Shown here piece after piece: positions 16,163 to 24,279 of a stretch of 64,000 bases of DNA. How positions within the stretch are numbered: position 1 is the stretch's first letter; each line of letters opens with the position of its first letter. The notes beneath the pieces are model-generated. The model saw only the letters and a list, made by a program, of their open reading frames with translations. It searched no databases and was not told the origin of the DNA. The stretch comes from G020344215 sp039586575 (GTDB lineage Bacteria > Gemmatimonadota > Gemmatimonadetes > Palauibacterales > KS3-K002): contig JBDHKD010000001.1 of NCBI GenBank assembly GCA_039586575.1, positions 116,979 to 180,978 of the forward strand, written 5' to 3'. The position numbers and the translations under genes were made by a program.

Positions 16163-17688
16163 TGCAGGAAGGCGCTGCGATTCAGATCTCCGCCGACCCT
16201 TTCGCGGTCGCCGCTTTCATCGGCTATCTCGGTGTCATCGTCGCGATCGGTGTTCTCTCCGCCCGCTTCTCCTCGGCCGGCGTCAGCGAGTTCTTCGTCG
16301 GCGGCCGCAAGATGCATCGCTTCGTCGTCGCCCTCTCGGCAGTGGTTTCGGGGCGCAGCGCCTGGCTACTGCTCGGGGTCACGGGGATGGCGTACTCGAT
16401 CGGGGCGGGCGCGGTCTGGGCGGTGACCGGCTACATCACGACCGAGTTGTTCCTCTTCCTGTTCTACGCCCGCCGCCTCAGGCACTTCAGCGAGGCGCAC
16501 GACTGTGTCACGGTCCCGGATTTCTATGCGGCGCGATTCGGCGATCACGATGGCCGGCTGCGCACGGTCCTCATCGCGATCATCCTGATCTTCATGGTTG
16601 GCTACGTGTCGTCCCAATTCGTCGGGGGCGGCAAGGCATTCGCGGCCAGCTTCGGGCTGCACCCCACGGTCGGGATCTGGTTGACCGCCCTGATCGTCCT
16701 CGCCTACACAGCGCTCGGCGGCTTCTTGGCCGTGAGCCTGAGCGACACGCTCCAGGCGTGCATCATGATCGTCGCGCTAGTCGTGGTGCCGCTGGTCGCC
16801 ATCGTCGATCGAGGGGGGCTCGTGGCCGTCGTGAACGAGCTCCAGGCCTTCGACCCGACGATGATCGACCCGCTGGCGTTGTCGGTGGGGGTGATCATCG
16901 GCTTTCTGGGCATCGGCCTGGGTTCTCCCGGCAACCCGCACATCATCGTCCGCTACATGTCGATCGCCGACCCGGATCAGCTGCGCGCGTCCGCGGTGGT
17001 GGGCACGGTCTGGAACGTGGTGATGGCGTGGGGCGCCCTCTTCATTGGGCTCGCCGGGCGCGTCTACTTCCCGGACGTTGCCATGCTCCCGGGAGCCGAC
17101 ACCGAGCAGCTGTATCCCGTGCTCGCGGCGCAGCACCTGCACCCGCTGGCGTTCGGCATCGTCGTGGCCTCGATCTTTGCCGCGATCATCTCCACGGCCG
17201 ATTCACAGCTCCTGGTCGCCGCGTCCAGTGTGGTGCGCGACTTCTACGAGAAGATCCTGCACCGCGGCGAGCAGATCCCCCAGAGCCGTCTGGTGCTCTA
17301 CAGTCGCATCGTCGTCGTCTTGCTGGTGCTGGCGGCGCTGGTCGTGGGCCTGCTGGCCGAGGCGCTGGTCTTCTGGCTGGTTCTGTTCGCCTGGGCCGGG
17401 CTCGGCGCCTCGTTCGGCCCCACGTCGATTCTGGCCCTCTATTGGCGCGGTACGACCCGCGCCGGGGTGATCGCCGGCCTGATCACTGGTACAGCCATCA
17501 CGTTCGCCTGGGAGCTGATCCCCTGGTTCGACGCGCAGCTGGCGCGGCTCGGCCCGGCGTTCGCCGACGGTCTCTACGAATTGGTGCCGGCTTTCTTGGG
17601 CGGGTTGCTGGCCACGCTGATCGTCAGCCGCCTGACCCGACCGCCGGCGGGCGTCGCCGGCATGTTCGACGACATGCGAGGCGGCTAG
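16162..17688 (+). CDS. Sodium:solute symporter (SSS family, PutP-like)
   Basis: The 508-residue inner-membrane protein has about 13 predicted membrane segments, the standard number for the SSS family (LeuT fold). Family features include FFVGGRKMHR after the first span, the Ser/Gly-rich ALSAVVSGRSAWLLLG, GGFLAVSLSDTLQACIM, and the Na+-site-related IISTADSQLLVAASSVVRDFYEKIL. The pattern is closest to PutP-type proline or related carboxylate symporters, but the substrate is not certain. The start is set at 16162, where GGGGGAG precedes the ATG and where it overlaps the stop of the small membrane peptide. Earlier in-frame codons would run through that peptide gene. It converges on the KefC-like gene with a 24-bp gap. 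Confidence 0.92.
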   Translation: MQEGAAIQISADPFAVAAFIGYLGVIVAIGVLSARFSSAGVSEFFVGGRKMHRFVVALSAVVSGRSAWLLLGVTGMAYSIGAGAVWAVTGYITTELFLFLFYARRLRHFSEAHDCVTVPDFYAARFGDHDGRLRTVLIAIILIFMVGYVSSQFVGGGKAFAASFGLHPTVGIWLTALIVLAYTALGGFLAVSLSDTLQACIMIVALVVVPLVAIVDRGGLVAVVNELQAFDPTMIDPLALSVGVIIGFLGIGLGSPGNPHIIVRYMSIADPDQLRASAVVGTVWNVVMAWGALFIGLAGRVYFPDVAMLPGADTEQLYPVLAAQHLHPLAFGIVVASIFAAIISTADSQLLVAASSVVRDFYEKILHRGEQIPQSRLVLYSRIVVVLLVLAALVVGLLAEALVFWLVLFAWAGLGASFGPTSILALYWRGTTRAGVIAGLITGTAITFAWELIPWFDAQLARLGPAFADGLYELVPAFLGGLLATLIVSRLTRPPAGVAGMFDDMRGG

Positions 17689-17712
17689 GACTCGCTCGGG
17701 CCGGCGAACTCC

Positions 17713-19515
17713 TCAGAGATCCTGGATCCGTTGGCGCGCGACCGTCAGGTACTTCTGCCGGTCGTGGCGCATCTGTGCAAGCTCGCGCACGGACTCGTCC
17801 TCGTGGCGGTGGAAGGTGCGTGAGGCACGGTGGGCCTGGTAGGCACGAAAGCCGAGCAAGCGCAAGGCGTCGATGCCGACGCGCAGCGATGTCTCCAGCG
17901 TCTCCAGGTACACGTGGTCTACGCCGGCTTCGAGCAGTTCGTAGGCATGGAGCCGCCCGCGTGCCCGCGCCAGGATCGTCAGTTGCGGGAAGTGCTTCTT
18001 CACCGTCTCCACCATACCCATGACCCGCTCGGGATCGTCGATCGCCAAGACGATGAGCCGCGCCTTCTCGGCGCCGGCTATGCGTAACAGGTCGTGCCGC
18101 GCGGCGTCGCCGTAGAAGACCTTGAGCCCCAGCTTGCGCAACAGCTCGACGTGGTCCGAGTCGTACTCCAGGACGGTGGCACCTACACCGTTGGCTCTCA
18201 GCAGACGCCCGACGATCGACCCGAAGCGTCCGTAGCCCGCGATGATCACCGGGTTCTCTTCGTCGATGGCGTCGGCTTCGCGTTCGACACGCTCGCGCGT
18301 ACCGATGCGCGGTTGCAGCAAGCGCTCGTTGATCAGCAGCAGAAAGGGCGTGATCGCCATCGTGATGGCGACGACCGCGATCAGCGGATTGGCGATCGCG
18401 GCCGGGATCACCGCGTTCTGGGTCGCGAACGAGAAGAGCACGAAACCGAACTCGCCGCCTTGGGCCAGCGCCAGCGAGAAGAGCAAGTTCTGGTCGTGCC
18501 CCATCCTGTTGATCCGTCCCACGCCGAACAGCACGATCCACTTCAGCAGAAGTAACGCCCCGGCCAGCGTGGCGATCCGTGCGGGCTGCGACCCGATCAG
18601 CGCGAAGTCGATCGACGCGCCCACCGCGATGAAGAAGACACCGAGCAACAAGCCCTTGAACGGATCGATGTCGGCTTCGATCTCGTGTCGGTACTCGCTA
18701 TCGGCCAGCACTACGCCGGCGAGGAAGGTGCCGAGCGCCGGGCTCAGGCCCACCTCGGCCATGAGCAGCGCGATGCCGATCACCAGCAGCAGCGCGGCGG
18801 CGGTGAAGATCTCACGCAGCCGCGATCCGGCGATGAAACGGAACAGCGGCCGCGTCAGGAAGCGCCCCGCCAGGACGATCCCCGCAACCGCCGCCAGAAC
18901 CGCCAGAGCCCGCGCCCAGGCCGGCAGACCCTCGACCCAGGGCGCTGCATGATCCGCTCCCCCACCCGCCGCGTGCGGGAGGCCAGCGGCGGCTCCTGTG
19001 GCCAGCAACGGCAGGATCGCCAGCATCGGTATGACGGCGATGTCCTGGAAGAGCAGCACGGCGAAGGCTCTCTGTCCACCATCGCTGCCCAGCTGGTTCT
19101 TCTCCGACAGCGTCTGCAGCACGATCGCCGTGGAGGACAGGGCGAGGATCATGCCGATGGCCACGGCGGTCTGCCAAGCCAGGCCGGCGGCCGCGGCGAT
19201 GGCGCTGATCACGGCGGTGGTGACGGCGACCTGGAGCCCGCCGATCCCCAACACCGGCCCGCGCAGGCGCCAGAGCAGCGACGGCCGCAACTCCAGGCCG
19301 ATCAAGAAGAGCATGATGACCACGCCGAACTCGGCGAAGTGCATCACGTCTTGGCCCTCTTCGCCGATCAGCCCCAGGCCGAACGGCCCGATGACGATCC
19401 CGGCGAGTAGGTAGCCGATGACCGACCCGAGTCCGAGCCGTTTGGCGATCGGCACTGAGATGACGGCGGCGCTCAGGTAGACGAACGCTTGGAAGAAGAA
19501 GCCCTGCCCGTGCAT
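17713..19515 (-). CDS. KefC-like monovalent cation:proton antiporter (CPA2)
   Basis: The 600-residue CPA2 protein has an N-terminal transport domain of about 12 membrane spans to about residue 390. A cytoplasmic Rossmann-type RCK/TrkA-N domain starts at NPVIIAGYGRFGSIVGRLL, with the GxGxxG nucleotide-binding motif near residue 425, followed by a charged C-terminal tail. The layout matches glutathione-gated K+ efflux systems KefB/KefC, which acidify the cytoplasm during electrophile stress. The gene lies 9 bp downstream of a KefF/KefG-like flavoprotein gene, the usual ancillary partner, which strengthens the assignment. Whether it responds to glutathione cannot be read here. The ATG at 19515 gives a conventional N-terminus. 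Confidence 0.92.
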   Translation of the reverse strand: MHGQGFFFQAFVYLSAAVISVPIAKRLGLGSVIGYLLAGIVIGPFGLGLIGEEGQDVMHFAEFGVVIMLFLIGLELRPSLLWRLRGPVLGIGGLQVAVTTAVISAIAAAAGLAWQTAVAIGMILALSSTAIVLQTLSEKNQLGSDGGQRAFAVLLFQDIAVIPMLAILPLLATGAAAGLPHAAGGGADHAAPWVEGLPAWARALAVLAAVAGIVLAGRFLTRPLFRFIAGSRLREIFTAAALLLVIGIALLMAEVGLSPALGTFLAGVVLADSEYRHEIEADIDPFKGLLLGVFFIAVGASIDFALIGSQPARIATLAGALLLLKWIVLFGVGRINRMGHDQNLLFSLALAQGGEFGFVLFSFATQNAVIPAAIANPLIAVVAITMAITPFLLLINERLLQPRIGTRERVEREADAIDEENPVIIAGYGRFGSIVGRLLRANGVGATVLEYDSDHVELLRKLGLKVFYGDAARHDLLRIAGAEKARLIVLAIDDPERVMGMVETVKKHFPQLTILARARGRLHAYELLEAGVDHVYLETLETSLRVGIDALRLLGFRAYQAHRASRTFHRHEDESVRELAQMRHDRQKYLTVARQRIQDL

Positions 19516-19524
19516 GGCGCCCGC

Positions 19525-20139
19525 TCAGCTCGCGAGAATCGCGTCGAGGTCGGCGTTGAGCCGCGGCAGGCTGTGGGCCGCCGCGAGGTCGATCCTCCCG
19601 TCGCGCAACGCTTCGATCACCCGCCGGTAGTCGCGCGCGTTGTCCTGGATCTGCTCCGCGGTCATGCGATGGGTCCCGTGTACGACGAACGGCGGCAGAT
19701 AGTCCATGCCACACAGCCGGGCCGTCTGCTCGATCGGTACGAGAAGCTGGCGGATCGTGAAGCGGTTGTAGCCGTCCGGCTGGTAGGCCGCCTCACGACC
19801 CCCGACCGTGATCGCGCTCAACAGCTTCTTCCCCCGCAGAGCCGTCCCCTGGCTGCCGTACGCCCAGCCGTGCTCCAGCACCAGGTCCTGCCACTGCTTG
19901 AGGATCGCCGGCGTGCTGTACCAGAAGAGCGGGTGCTGGAAGACGACGATGTCGTGCCCCAGCAACAGCTGCTGCTCGCGTTTCACGTCGACGTCGAACT
20001 CGGGATAAGCTTCGTAAAGGTCGTGGACGGTCACCGACTCCGTCCCTCGCACCGCCGCGAGCAGTCCGGCGTTGACACGCGACTTCTCGAGTGCCGGGTG
20101 GGCGAAGAGGATCAGGATGCGATTAGCGGTCACTGACAT
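19525..20139 (-). CDS. KefG/KefF-like NAD(P)H:quinone oxidoreductase
   Basis: The 204-residue protein belongs to the flavodoxin-like NQO family. It begins NRILILFAHPALEKSRVN, the FMN/FAD phosphate-binding start. It continues with the diagnostic FQHPLFWYSTPAILKQWQDLVLEHGWAYG and GREAAYQPDGYNRF blocks seen in KefF and KefG. These proteins bind Kef antiporters on the cytoplasmic face, stimulate K+ efflux and may reduce quinone electrophiles. The gene sits 9 bp upstream of the antiporter gene in the same direction. The start is placed at 20139 (MSVTANRI), the first Met adjoining the conserved beta strand. A longer open frame extends upstream but overlaps rnz and shows no homology. Confidence 0.9.
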   Translation of the reverse strand: MSVTANRILILFAHPALEKSRVNAGLLAAVRGTESVTVHDLYEAYPEFDVDVKREQQLLLGHDIVVFQHPLFWYSTPAILKQWQDLVLEHGWAYGSQGTALRGKKLLSAITVGGREAAYQPDGYNRFTIRQLLVPIEQTARLCGMDYLPPFVVHGTHRMTAEQIQDNARDYRRVIEALRDGRIDLAAAHSLPRLNADLDAILAS

Positions 20140-20262
20140 CCGGGTTATGCTGTATTGGGCCACGGCGGTCCGACCCAGCCGCCCCGGCTCTGTAGCTCCA
20201 GCAGCGAGACGAGCCGGGAGTATATCCAAACCGCGAACCGACCTCAAGCGAACGACCGCGCA

Positions 20263-20291
20263 TTGCCCGGCCCCGGTCGGCCGCCCATAAT
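20263..20291 (+). promoter_or_regulatory. Candidate promoter for rnz with very short leader
   Basis: TTGCCC (20263-20268) and CATAAT (20286-20291) are separated by 17 bp. The rnz ATG is 10 bp after the -10 box, so the transcript would start within a few bases of the ATG. No Shine-Dalgarno is seen. Confidence 0.5.
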
Positions 20292-20301
20292 CAACCCCGC
20301 C

Positions 20302-21225
20302 ATGCTGAGGGTCACGTTCATCGGCACGTCGTCGGCAAGGCCGACGGTGTCGCGCAATACCAGCGCCATCGCCATCCAGCGCGAGGGCGAGTTGTACCTG
20401 TTCGACTGCGGCGAGGGGACGCAGCGGCAGATGATGCGCTACGCCGTTGGGTTCAGCGTGAAGCAGATCTACCTGACCCATATGCACGCCGACCACTACC
20501 TGGGGACCGTGGGGCTCTTGCGGACCATGAGCCTGCAGAGCAGGGCGGAGCCGCTGGCGATCTACACGCCGGCGGGCGGCGAGCGCTTGCTCGAGGAGGC
20601 GGTAGGCCTCGAGCTCGAGGAGCTGACCTTCCCCGTGGAGATTGCGCCGCTCGAGCCCGGCGAATCGGTACGCCACGGCGACTACGCGATTTCCGCCTTC
20701 CGAGTCAGCCATCCCGGCGGCGCCAACGGCTACGTGTTGAGAGAGGACGAGCGACCCGGCCGCTTCTATCCCGACCGGGCACAGGCGCTCGGGGTGCCCG
20801 AGGGCCCCCTGTTCGGTCGGCTGCAACGAGGGGAAACGATTCGGCTGGAGGATGGCCGTGAAGTGAAGCCCGAGGAGGTCTTGGGACCGCCCAGGCCCGG
20901 GCGAACCCTGGTCTACACCGGTGACACGCGGCCGTGCGAAGCGACGCTCCAGGTGGCGGCAGACTGTGACCTGTTGATCCACGAGGCGACCTTCTCCGAG
21001 GAGGAGGCGGAGCGTGCGCAGCGCACCGGCCACTCCACGGCATCGCAAGTCGGCGAGCTTGCCAAACGTGCTGGCGTGCGACAGCTCGCCCTCACCCATC
21101 TGAGTGCCCGCTATTCGGAGCGGCCTCAGGTGCTCGAGAAGGAAGCGAAACGTGCCTGCGGCGCGTCGTGCCAGGTGGTCGTCGCCCACGACGGCATGAC
21201 GCTCGAGATCCCGCTGAGAGAGTAG
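20302..21225 (+). CDS. rnz: Ribonuclease Z (tRNA 3' endonuclease)
   Basis: RNase Z removes 3' trailers from tRNA precursors that lack an encoded CCA. The 307-residue length is typical of the short bacterial form. The metallo-beta-lactamase zinc motif is HMHADH at residues 60-65. Upstream is FDCGEGTQRQ, and downstream the GRTLVYTGDTRP block (bridging Asp) and HSTASQVGELAKRAG (AxDAxxA/HxST-type motif) carry the remaining ligands. The start ATG 20302 directly precedes the conserved LRVTFIGTSSA strand; a longer open frame upstream is not conserved. It leads a set with cmk (12 bp later) and rpsA. A CATAAT -10 box just before the ATG suggests a nearly leaderless transcript. Confidence 0.95.
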   Translation: MLRVTFIGTSSARPTVSRNTSAIAIQREGELYLFDCGEGTQRQMMRYAVGFSVKQIYLTHMHADHYLGTVGLLRTMSLQSRAEPLAIYTPAGGERLLEEAVGLELEELTFPVEIAPLEPGESVRHGDYAISAFRVSHPGGANGYVLREDERPGRFYPDRAQALGVPEGPLFGRLQRGETIRLEDGREVKPEEVLGPPRPGRTLVYTGDTRPCEATLQVAADCDLLIHEATFSEEEAERAQRTGHSTASQVGELAKRAGVRQLALTHLSARYSERPQVLEKEAKRACGASCQVVVAHDGMTLEIPLRE

Positions 21226-21237
21226 CCGACGGCCCCG

Positions 21238-21921
21238 ATGATCATCGCCATCGACGGACCGGCCGGATCCGGCAAGACCACCACCGCGCAGGCGGTGGCG
21301 CGAAGTCTGGGTTTCTTACACTTGGATTCGGGGGCGCTCTACCGTGCTTTCGCGCTTGCGGCATGCAGTCGCGGCTGGGCCGGCCCGGCCGGCGAGGTGT
21401 CGGCGGAGCGCATCCCGGAGCTGGCGACCGCCGACGTCGACGGCACGGTCGTCGAGGGGTCGATCGTGGCCACGCTGGACGGCCGACAGCTGGGTGACGA
21501 GATCCGCACGCCCGAGGTCACGGCCTGTGCCTCGAAGGTCTCCGCCCACCCGCCCGTCCGCGAGCAAGTGAACGCCGTGCTGCGCCGCTTGGCGGCACAG
21601 CACCCAGCGGGAGTCGTCTGCGAGGGCCGCGACATGGGCACTGTCGTATTCCCCGAAGCGGAGCTCAAGGTCTACATGGACGCCACGGCTCCCGAGCGGG
21701 CTCGACGTCGCCTGCTGCAGCGTGGACAGCGAGTCGATTCGGAGAGCGTGGACGCCGAGTCGGCGCGGCTGACCGAGCGTGACACCCAAGACTCGCGGCG
21801 CGAGGCCTCGCCGCTCAGGCGGGCGGAGGGCGCCCTGCTGGTCGATACCACGCGGCTGAGCTTCGAGGCTCAGGTGGCCCGGATCGTGGAAGCGGCGAGA
21901 CCCCTTCTTGACACGAGTTGA
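21238..21921 (+). CDS. cmk: Cytidylate kinase
   Basis: Cmk phosphorylates CMP and dCMP using ATP. The 227-residue protein has the P-loop GPAGSGKT at residues 7-14. The substrate-binding LDSGALYRAFAL comes next, and the strongly conserved GRDMGTVVFPEAELKVYMDA follows in mid-protein. The late RDTQDSRREASPL is the lid/Arg motif. The order cmk then rpsA is conserved across many bacteria. The gene lies 12 bp after rnz with no clear ribosome binding site. The rpsA promoter begins inside its last codons. Confidence 0.95.
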   Translation: MIIAIDGPAGSGKTTTAQAVARSLGFLHLDSGALYRAFALAACSRGWAGPAGEVSAERIPELATADVDGTVVEGSIVATLDGRQLGDEIRTPEVTACASKVSAHPPVREQVNAVLRRLAAQHPAGVVCEGRDMGTVVFPEAELKVYMDATAPERARRRLLQRGQRVDSESVDAESARLTERDTQDSRREASPLRRAEGALLVDTTRLSFEAQVARIVEAARPLLDTS

Positions 21922-21936
21922 AAGGCCGGGCTACAT
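21908..21936 (+). promoter_or_regulatory. Promoter for rpsA
   Basis: A perfect TTGACA -35 box (21908-21913), a 17-bp spacer and CTACAT -10 (21931-21936) overlap the end of cmk. The predicted transcript has a leader of roughly 155 bases before the rpsA ATG. This 178-bp gap shows no other feature. S1 is autoregulated through its leader in other bacteria, but no specific structure was recognised here. Confidence 0.65.
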
Positions 21937-22099
21937 TTCACGGTCGTTTCCCGGGCGCATCTTAGTCCCTGTGGCGGAAGAGGTTAGCGAGCGGGTCCGG
22001 TACGCCGCCGGGATTCAGGTCAGCGCCCGTTGTATTTTCGTCAACCCATAACCGATGTGGGGTCGCCGGTTCCGGACGCCGGCGAAGATTCCAAACCTG

Positions 22100-24145
22100 A
22101 TGCTAAACGAAAACAACCAAACCATCGCACCGAACGACGCGGACTCCACGGCACCCGACCCAGAGCTGAGCGATGTGAAGGCCGACGCGAGCGCTGCAGA
22201 GCCCGCGCCAGCCGCCCCGCCACCGGCAGCCCTCCCTGTCGAGCAGGAGCTCTCCGAAAGCCAGGTTGAGAAGGCGGCCCGGGAGTTGGGCGTTCGTCCC
22301 GATCTCTTCGAGGAAGGCGAGTACTCGGCGGAAGAGTACGAGCAGATGCTCGCGATGTACGAGGACACGCTCAAGAACATCGAAGAGGGCGAGATCGTTA
22401 AGGCCAGGATCCTGCGCGTCACCGACTCGGCGGCCATTCTGGATCTGGGCTTCAAGTCCGAGGGATCGGTTCCGCTGGACGAATTCCGCTCGCTCGATGA
22501 GGCTCAGCCGGGGACCGAGGTCGACGTGTTCCTCGAGCGGCTCGAGGATCAGCAGGGCGTGGTCGTTCTGTCGAAGAAGAAGGCCGATTTCCTCCGTGTC
22601 TGGGAACAGATCAAAGATGCGTACGACAGCGACCAGCCGATCACGGGCGCGATCAAGAAGAAAGTGAAGGGCGGCGTTACCGTCGACATCATGGGGGTCG
22701 ATGCGTTCCTGCCGGGCTCGCAGGTGGCGCTGCGGCGCGTGCCCAACGTAGACGAGCTGATCGGCCAGGAATTCGAGTTCAAGATCCTCAAGCTCAACAA
22801 GCGGCGGCGCAACATTGTGGTGTCGCGGCGCGTGATCCTTGAGCAGGAGCGCAGCGAGAAGCGCGAAGAGCTGAAGGGCGAGTTGGAGCAGGGGCAGGTC
22901 CGCACCGGCGTGGTCAAGAACATCACCGACTTCGGTGCGTTCATCGATCTCGGCGGCATGGACGGTCTGCTGCATATCACCGATATGTCGTGGGGACGGG
23001 TCGGCCACCCGAGCGAGATCTGCTCGATCGGCGAGGAGATCGACGTCAAGATCCTCGACATTGATTGGGAGCGCGAACGCATTTCACTCGGCCTCAAGCA
23101 GCTTCAGCCCTACCCCTGGAAAGACGTCGAGGCCAAGTACCCGGTCGGCGCCCGCGTGCGCGGCAAGGTCGTATCGATCACCAACTACGGCGCCTTCGTC
23201 GAGCTGGAACGCGGGGTCGAGGGCCTGGTTCACATCTCCGAGATGAGCTGGACTCGAAACGTCCGTCACCCGTCGCAGCTGGTCTCGATCAGCGAAGAGA
23301 TCGAGGCGGTCGTGCTCAGGGTCGATCCCGAGGAGGAAAAGATCTCGCTGGGCATGAAACAGGCCGAGGAAGATCCCTGGCTCAGCCTGCCCGAGAAGTA
23401 TCCGCCGGGAACGCGGATCCGCGGGGTCCACGTCTCCGACATGAGTTGGACCAAGCGGATTCAGCACCCGTCGGAAGTACTGAAGAAAGGTGACGAGGTG
23501 GAGGTCGTCGCGCTCAGCATCGATGTCGATCAGAAGCGCATCTCGCTCGGCCTCAAGCAGACTGAGGATGATCCTTGGTACAGCCTCGCTCAGAAATTCG
23601 CCCCGGGTACGGAGACCGAGGGGACCGCCGTGCGGTTGCTCGACAAGGGCGTTGTCGTCGACCTCGGCGATGACGTCGAAGGCTTCGTCCCGGTCTCCCA
23701 GATCGGCGAGGAGCAGGAGGTGCGCAACCCGAGCGATGTCATCCGGGCAGGCGACAGCCTCAAGCTCAAGGTGATGGAGTCGGATCCCATCAACCGCCGC
23801 ATCGTGCTCCAGGTGACCGAGCTCCCCGAGCACACCGAAGAGGAGCTGGCGGCTGCGGCGGCCGAAGCCGCTGCAGCAGAAGCTGCCGCAGCGGAGGCTC
23901 CGGCCGAGGTCGCCGAGACGACCGAGGTTGCCGAGGCCGAGACGGTTGCCGAGGCAGAGACGGTTGCCGAGGCCGAGCTGGCCGTCGAGCCCGAAGGCTC
24001 CGTGGAAGCTGAGGCCGAGGTTGTAGCCGAGCCGGCGGCAGAGGTTGAGGTGGAGACCGAGGCGACGGCCGAGGAGCCGGAGGCCACAGCCGAGGAGTCG
24101 GAGGAGCAGGACGAGGATGCCTCCGAGGAGGACGAAAAGGACTGA
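22100..24145 (+). CDS. rpsA: Ribosomal protein S1 with shortened fifth S1 domain
   Basis: S1 binds mRNA on the small subunit and helps initiate translation. The 681-residue protein has an acidic N-terminal extension and six S1 (OB-fold) units at about residues 95-165, 180-245, 263-335, 350-420, 435-490 and 500-570. A roughly 105-residue Ala/Glu-rich acidic tail follows. Domains 3 and 4 carry the expected GxVxxIT(D/N)(F/Y)GAF core. Domain 5 reads RIRG directly followed by VHVSDMSW (junction 23425/23426), so about 21 residues containing strands 1-3 are missing in frame. The rest of domain 5 is normal. ATG 22100 is chosen as the first codon of a typical S1 N-terminus; a longer frame to 22055 is less likely. 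No strong Shine-Dalgarno is seen, as is common for rpsA. Confidence 0.93.
   Translation: MLNENNQTIAPNDADSTAPDPELSDVKADASAAEPAPAAPPPAALPVEQELSESQVEKAARELGVRPDLFEEGEYSAEEYEQMLAMYEDTLKNIEEGEIVKARILRVTDSAAILDLGFKSEGSVPLDEFRSLDEAQPGTEVDVFLERLEDQQGVVVLSKKKADFLRVWEQIKDAYDSDQPITGAIKKKVKGGVTVDIMGVDAFLPGSQVALRRVPNVDELIGQEFEFKILKLNKRRRNIVVSRRVILEQERSEKREELKGELEQGQVRTGVVKNITDFGAFIDLGGMDGLLHITDMSWGRVGHPSEICSIGEEIDVKILDIDWERERISLGLKQLQPYPWKDVEAKYPVGARVRGKVVSITNYGAFVELERGVEGLVHISEMSWTRNVRHPSQLVSISEEIEAVVLRVDPEEEKISLGMKQAEEDPWLSLPEKYPPGTRIRGVHVSDMSWTKRIQHPSEVLKKGDEVEVVALSIDVDQKRISLGLKQTEDDPWYSLAQKFAPGTETEGTAVRLLDKGVVVDLGDDVEGFVPVSQIGEEQEVRNPSDVIRAGDSLKLKVMESDPINRRIVLQVTELPEHTEEELAAAAAEAAAAEAAAAEAPAEVAETTEVAEAETVAEAETVAEAELAVEPEGSVEAEAEVVAEPAAEVEVETEATAEEPEATAEESEEQDEDASEEDEKD
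23927..23980 (+). repeat. 18-bp tandem repeat, three copies, in rpsA tail
   Basis: Three consecutive 18-bp units (GTTGCCGAGGCCGAGACG and near copies) encode VAEAET, VAEAET and VAEAEL in the acidic tail of S1. The tail is likely disordered, and its length may vary between strains. Confidence 0.8.
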
Positions 24146-24175
24146 CTCGCCATGCTGGCCTGTCATTGCACTGAC

Positions 24176-24209
24176 GAGGGGGCGGAGCGTTCCGCCCCCT
24201 CTGTCTTGT
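24176..24209 (+). terminator. Rho-independent terminator after rpsA
   Basis: A perfect 11-bp GC-rich stem (24176-24186 with 24191-24201) has a GCGT loop and is followed by TGTCTTGTT. It lies 30 bp after the rpsA stop. Confidence 0.85.
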
Positions 24210-24242
24210 TGGCCGGCTCTCGCTCCTCGACTCGTCACTCTC

Positions 24243-24272
24243 TTGTTCTATTGCTCTATTATCCCCTAAGAT
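24243..24272 (+). promoter_or_regulatory. Candidate promoter before the ligand-binding lipoprotein gene
   Basis: TTGTTC (24243-24248), an 18-bp spacer and TAAGAT (24267-24272) lie 7 bp before the ATG at 24280. This predicts a leaderless transcript. An alternative -10, TATTAT, lies at 24257-24262. The AT-rich patch stands out from the GC-rich surroundings. Confidence 0.4.
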
Positions 24273-24279
24273 CCTGTCG

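Noticed and set aside
16092..18023. 643-codon plus-strand frame overlapping the symporter
   Set aside because: The product is Arg-rich and featureless, and the overlapping frame encodes a clear SSS symporter.
20140..21189. Long minus-strand open frame extending the KefG-like gene upstream
   Set aside because: It lies antisense to rnz, which has all its zinc motifs. The KefG homology begins at 20139, so the extension is a high-GC shadow frame.
21922..22099. Possible small gene in the rpsA leader
   Set aside because: Only very short frames without ribosome binding sites are present; the region is better explained as an mRNA leader after a strong promoter.
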